Shown: positions 5,258-6,479 of the stretch, in pieces
Position numbering within the stretch: the stretch's first letter is position 1
How the letters are laid out: each line of letters starts with the position of its first letter
From: an uncultured Clostridia bacterium
GTDB taxonomy: Bacteria; Bacillota; Clostridia; Oscillospirales; Acutalibacteraceae
DNA: 6,479 nt
NCBI GenBank assembly: GCA_945868935.1
Contig: CAMBNE010000062.1
Span: forward strand, 1-6,479
Direction: 5' to 3'
Position numbers and translations under genes: made by a program
The notes under the pieces: generated by a model
Told to the model about the DNA's origin: nothing
What the model saw: only the letters and a program-made list of their open reading frames with translations
The model's database searches: none

Positions 5258-6298
5258 TTATTTCTTATTGCCTTGATTTACATATTTGATATTCGGTATT
5301 TTAAGCCACTTTGTCCAACCTCGACCGTTAAGCTCTGTTTTGACAACTCCGTAGGCTGTGCCTTGTGCTTCGATGACTTCACCATTGCCGATATACACTC
5401 CGATATGTCCGTTCATCCAGACAGCAAGTCCCGGTGTATCGGGCATATTTGAAATCGGTCCGCTTTCGGTTACATTGCTCCAGATAGAATTTGCTCCGCA
5501 GTCCGTGAAACCGTTTGAGCCGACTGTTATCTGACCGCTGTCAGCGTTGTACCAAGCGTAGGATTTTATCAAGCCTATGCAGTCGCATACTCTCTTGCCC
5601 AGCCACTTCTCGCCGACCTGTCGCATTTCACCGCCTGCCTCGTTGTTGCCGGGAAACAGACCCGCCTGTTGGTCGAGATATTGCTTTGTGCAGACTTGAC
5701 CGTAACCGCCATACACATAACCCCAGCCGTTTTTGTATGCGTTTTCACACCACTTGACAAGGTCGAGGTTATTTTTCGTTGTCTTGTCGGTAAAGCCTGC
5801 GGTGCTGATTTCTGCCCCCTTGATTGACTGCATCATCTTTTGAAACTCGTCATACTTAATCTCCGTTCCGAATTTCTGATTGACGGCTTTTATCAAATCC
5901 TCATCGGACTGATTCTTCTTGAAACAGGATACAAAGTTTTTTACAAAGTCCTTGTCCTCTGATTTATCGGACAAAGAAAACAGATAGATAACCTCTGCTT
6001 GCGTGTTGCAGTCGGACAGTTTTTTGCTTTTGAGCTGATTTTCAACCTCTGTCATTGTGTCGTTGATAAGCTGTAGATTTTTCATCTGCTCAGCCGAGAT
6101 ATTTTCTTGTATAGACTGCTTAAACTTGTCTGTATCAATATCCATACTGCCGTTAAAAACCGACACAACAGCAATAATCGGCATAACCACAATTATGATT
6201 ATGCCGATTACTATACCGCCTATTGTTTTTATTACCTTTTTATCCGTGAGCAGAGAAACTGCTATTTTCTTCAGTGCCGCACCTATGGTAGCACTCAT
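5258..6298 (-). CDS. membrane-anchored NlpC/P60 peptidoglycan hydrolase
   Basis: This 346-residue enzyme should cut peptide bonds in peptidoglycan stems so that the mating channel can cross the wall. A short basic cytoplasmic end (through K24) precedes one membrane segment (about 25-47, GGIVIGIIIIVVMP and on). A helical, charged linker of about 120 residues follows, then the NlpC/P60 domain (about 175-340). Key residues are C240 in CDCIGLIK (catalytic Cys) and H298 in GHIGVYIGNG; the third polar position appears to be E310 (VIEAQG) where classic members often have His. The WGYVYGG motif (192-198) is typical. I see no lytic transglycosylase domain, unlike CwlT-type fusions, so this may be single-activity. 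The ATG at 6298 follows AGGAGGTGA (6305-6313), the best SD in the window. It leads the run of transfer genes here. Confidence 0.9.
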   Translation of the reverse strand: MSATIGAALKKIAVSLLTDKKVIKTIGGIVIGIIIIVVMPIIAVVSVFNGSMDIDTDKFKQSIQENISAEQMKNLQLINDTMTEVENQLKSKKLSDCNTQAEVIYLFSLSDKSEDKDFVKNFVSCFKKNQSDEDLIKAVNQKFGTEIKYDEFQKMMQSIKGAEISTAGFTDKTTKNNLDLVKWCENAYKNGWGYVYGGYGQVCTKQYLDQQAGLFPGNNEAGGEMRQVGEKWLGKRVCDCIGLIKSYAWYNADSGQITVGSNGFTDCGANSIWSNVTESGPISNMPDTPGLAVWMNGHIGVYIGNGEVIEAQGTAYGVVKTELNGRGWTKWLKIPNIKYVNQGNKK

Positions 6299-6319
6299 TA
6301 AAACTCACCTCCTAAACGC

Positions 6320-6367
6320 AAAAAAGCCAACTGAATTATAGCAGTAAATGCTATAACAGCTGGCTTT
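6320..6367 (-). terminator. rho-independent terminator after the right-edge gene
   Basis: Read on the minus strand, the stem is AAAGCCA, a C-A mismatch, CTG, TTATAGCA, a five-base loop, TGCTATAA, two unpaired bases, CAG, then TGGCTTT, followed by six Ts (6325-6320). It begins 11 bases after the TAA of the gene at 6379-6479 and ends just seven bases before the SD of the peptidase gene. It should stop transcription coming from the right. Confidence 0.75.
6335..6343 (-). promoter_or_regulatory. possible extended -10 promoter inside the terminator stem
   Basis: The minus strand reads TGCTATAAT, a perfect extended -10 (TGnTATAAT), in the descending arm of the terminator hairpin. No good -35 sits 17 bases upstream, which extended -10 promoters can do without. 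A start near base 6328 would give a leader of about 30 bases carrying the strong SD and lacking the left half of the hairpin. Because the hairpin is AT-rich and symmetrical, chance is a real alternative. Confidence 0.35.
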
Positions 6368-6378
6368 ATTTAATATAT

Positions 6379-6479
6379 TTATTTTACTGTATTTACCAAA
6401 ATCTTAAAAACACCAGTATTTGTATTATCAATTTCACTATACGGTAACCACTCCATTTTATAATGACCCGATAGTTCTA
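6379..6479 (-). CDS. C-terminal end of an unrecognised gene, cut by the right edge
   Basis: An open minus-strand frame enters from the right edge and ends at TAA (6379-6381), leaving 32 codons that finish NTNTGVFKILVNTVK. It is AT-rich and is followed at once by a strong terminator, which supports its being a real gene end. Too little is present to name a family. Its base composition and private terminator are unlike the tightly packed genes that follow, so it may be cargo rather than a transfer gene. Confidence 0.55.
   Translation of the reverse strand, partial: ELSGHYKMEWLPYSEIDNTNTGVFKILVNTVK

Noticed and set aside
4916..5452. Plus-strand 178-codon open frame
   Set aside because: It is antisense across three genes with recognisable products and lacks a plausible domain.
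1..6479. CRISPR arrays, tRNA or rRNA genes, insertion sequences, attachment sites
   Set aside because: I saw no regularly spaced repeats, cloverleaf-like segments, transposase frames or element-end sequences in the window.

Overview
The window looks like part of an integrative conjugative or mobilizable element from a gut-type Clostridia bacterium (Firmicutes, Oscillospiraceae/Lachnospiraceae-like). This is inferred from protein families, Shine-Dalgarno (SD) sites and moderate base composition; no taxonomic marker gene is present. Seven genes lie on the minus strand. In transcription order they are: a membrane-anchored NlpC/P60 peptidase, a small DUF6103-like protein, an amidoligase, a gamma-glutamylcyclotransferase-like protein, an unrecognised 130-residue protein, a ribbon-helix-helix accessory protein, and a MobP3-type relaxase.

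Layout. Bases 1-838 hold an AT-rich plus-strand gene, open at the left edge, with a HEPN-like signature; it converges on the relaxase. Bases 883-2301 encode the relaxase, which an in-frame TAG at 1513-1515 splits into a 262-residue relaxase domain and a conserved C-terminal part. Bases 2305-2706 encode the RHH protein. Bases 2707-3064 are probably non-coding and contain a strong oriT candidate: a hairpin at 2860-2888 followed by TATCCTGC at 2891-2898, which fits the RP4/MOBP nic consensus, plus further inverted and direct repeats. Bases 3065-5253 carry the unrecognised gene, the cyclotransferase, the amidoligase and the DUF6103-like gene, tightly packed with overlaps or gaps of about 13 bases. 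Bases 5258-6298 encode the peptidase. Upstream of it is a rho-independent terminator (6320-6367) with an extended -10-like sequence inside its stem, then the last 32 codons of another minus-strand gene running off the right edge.

How the parts work together. The RHH protein and relaxase should form the relaxosome on the adjacent oriT. The NlpC/P60 enzyme should open peptidoglycan locally for the mating channel. The amidoligase/cyclotransferase pair is the least understood part: it may make and then trim a gamma-glutamyl or isopeptide-type linkage, and its place in the same array as a wall hydrolase suggests, without proving, a cell-envelope substrate. The relaxase nonsense codon means this copy may be transfer-defective unless the N-terminal domain suffices or the codon is read through. 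TAG also ends the amidoligase gene in this window, which favours an ordinary stop.
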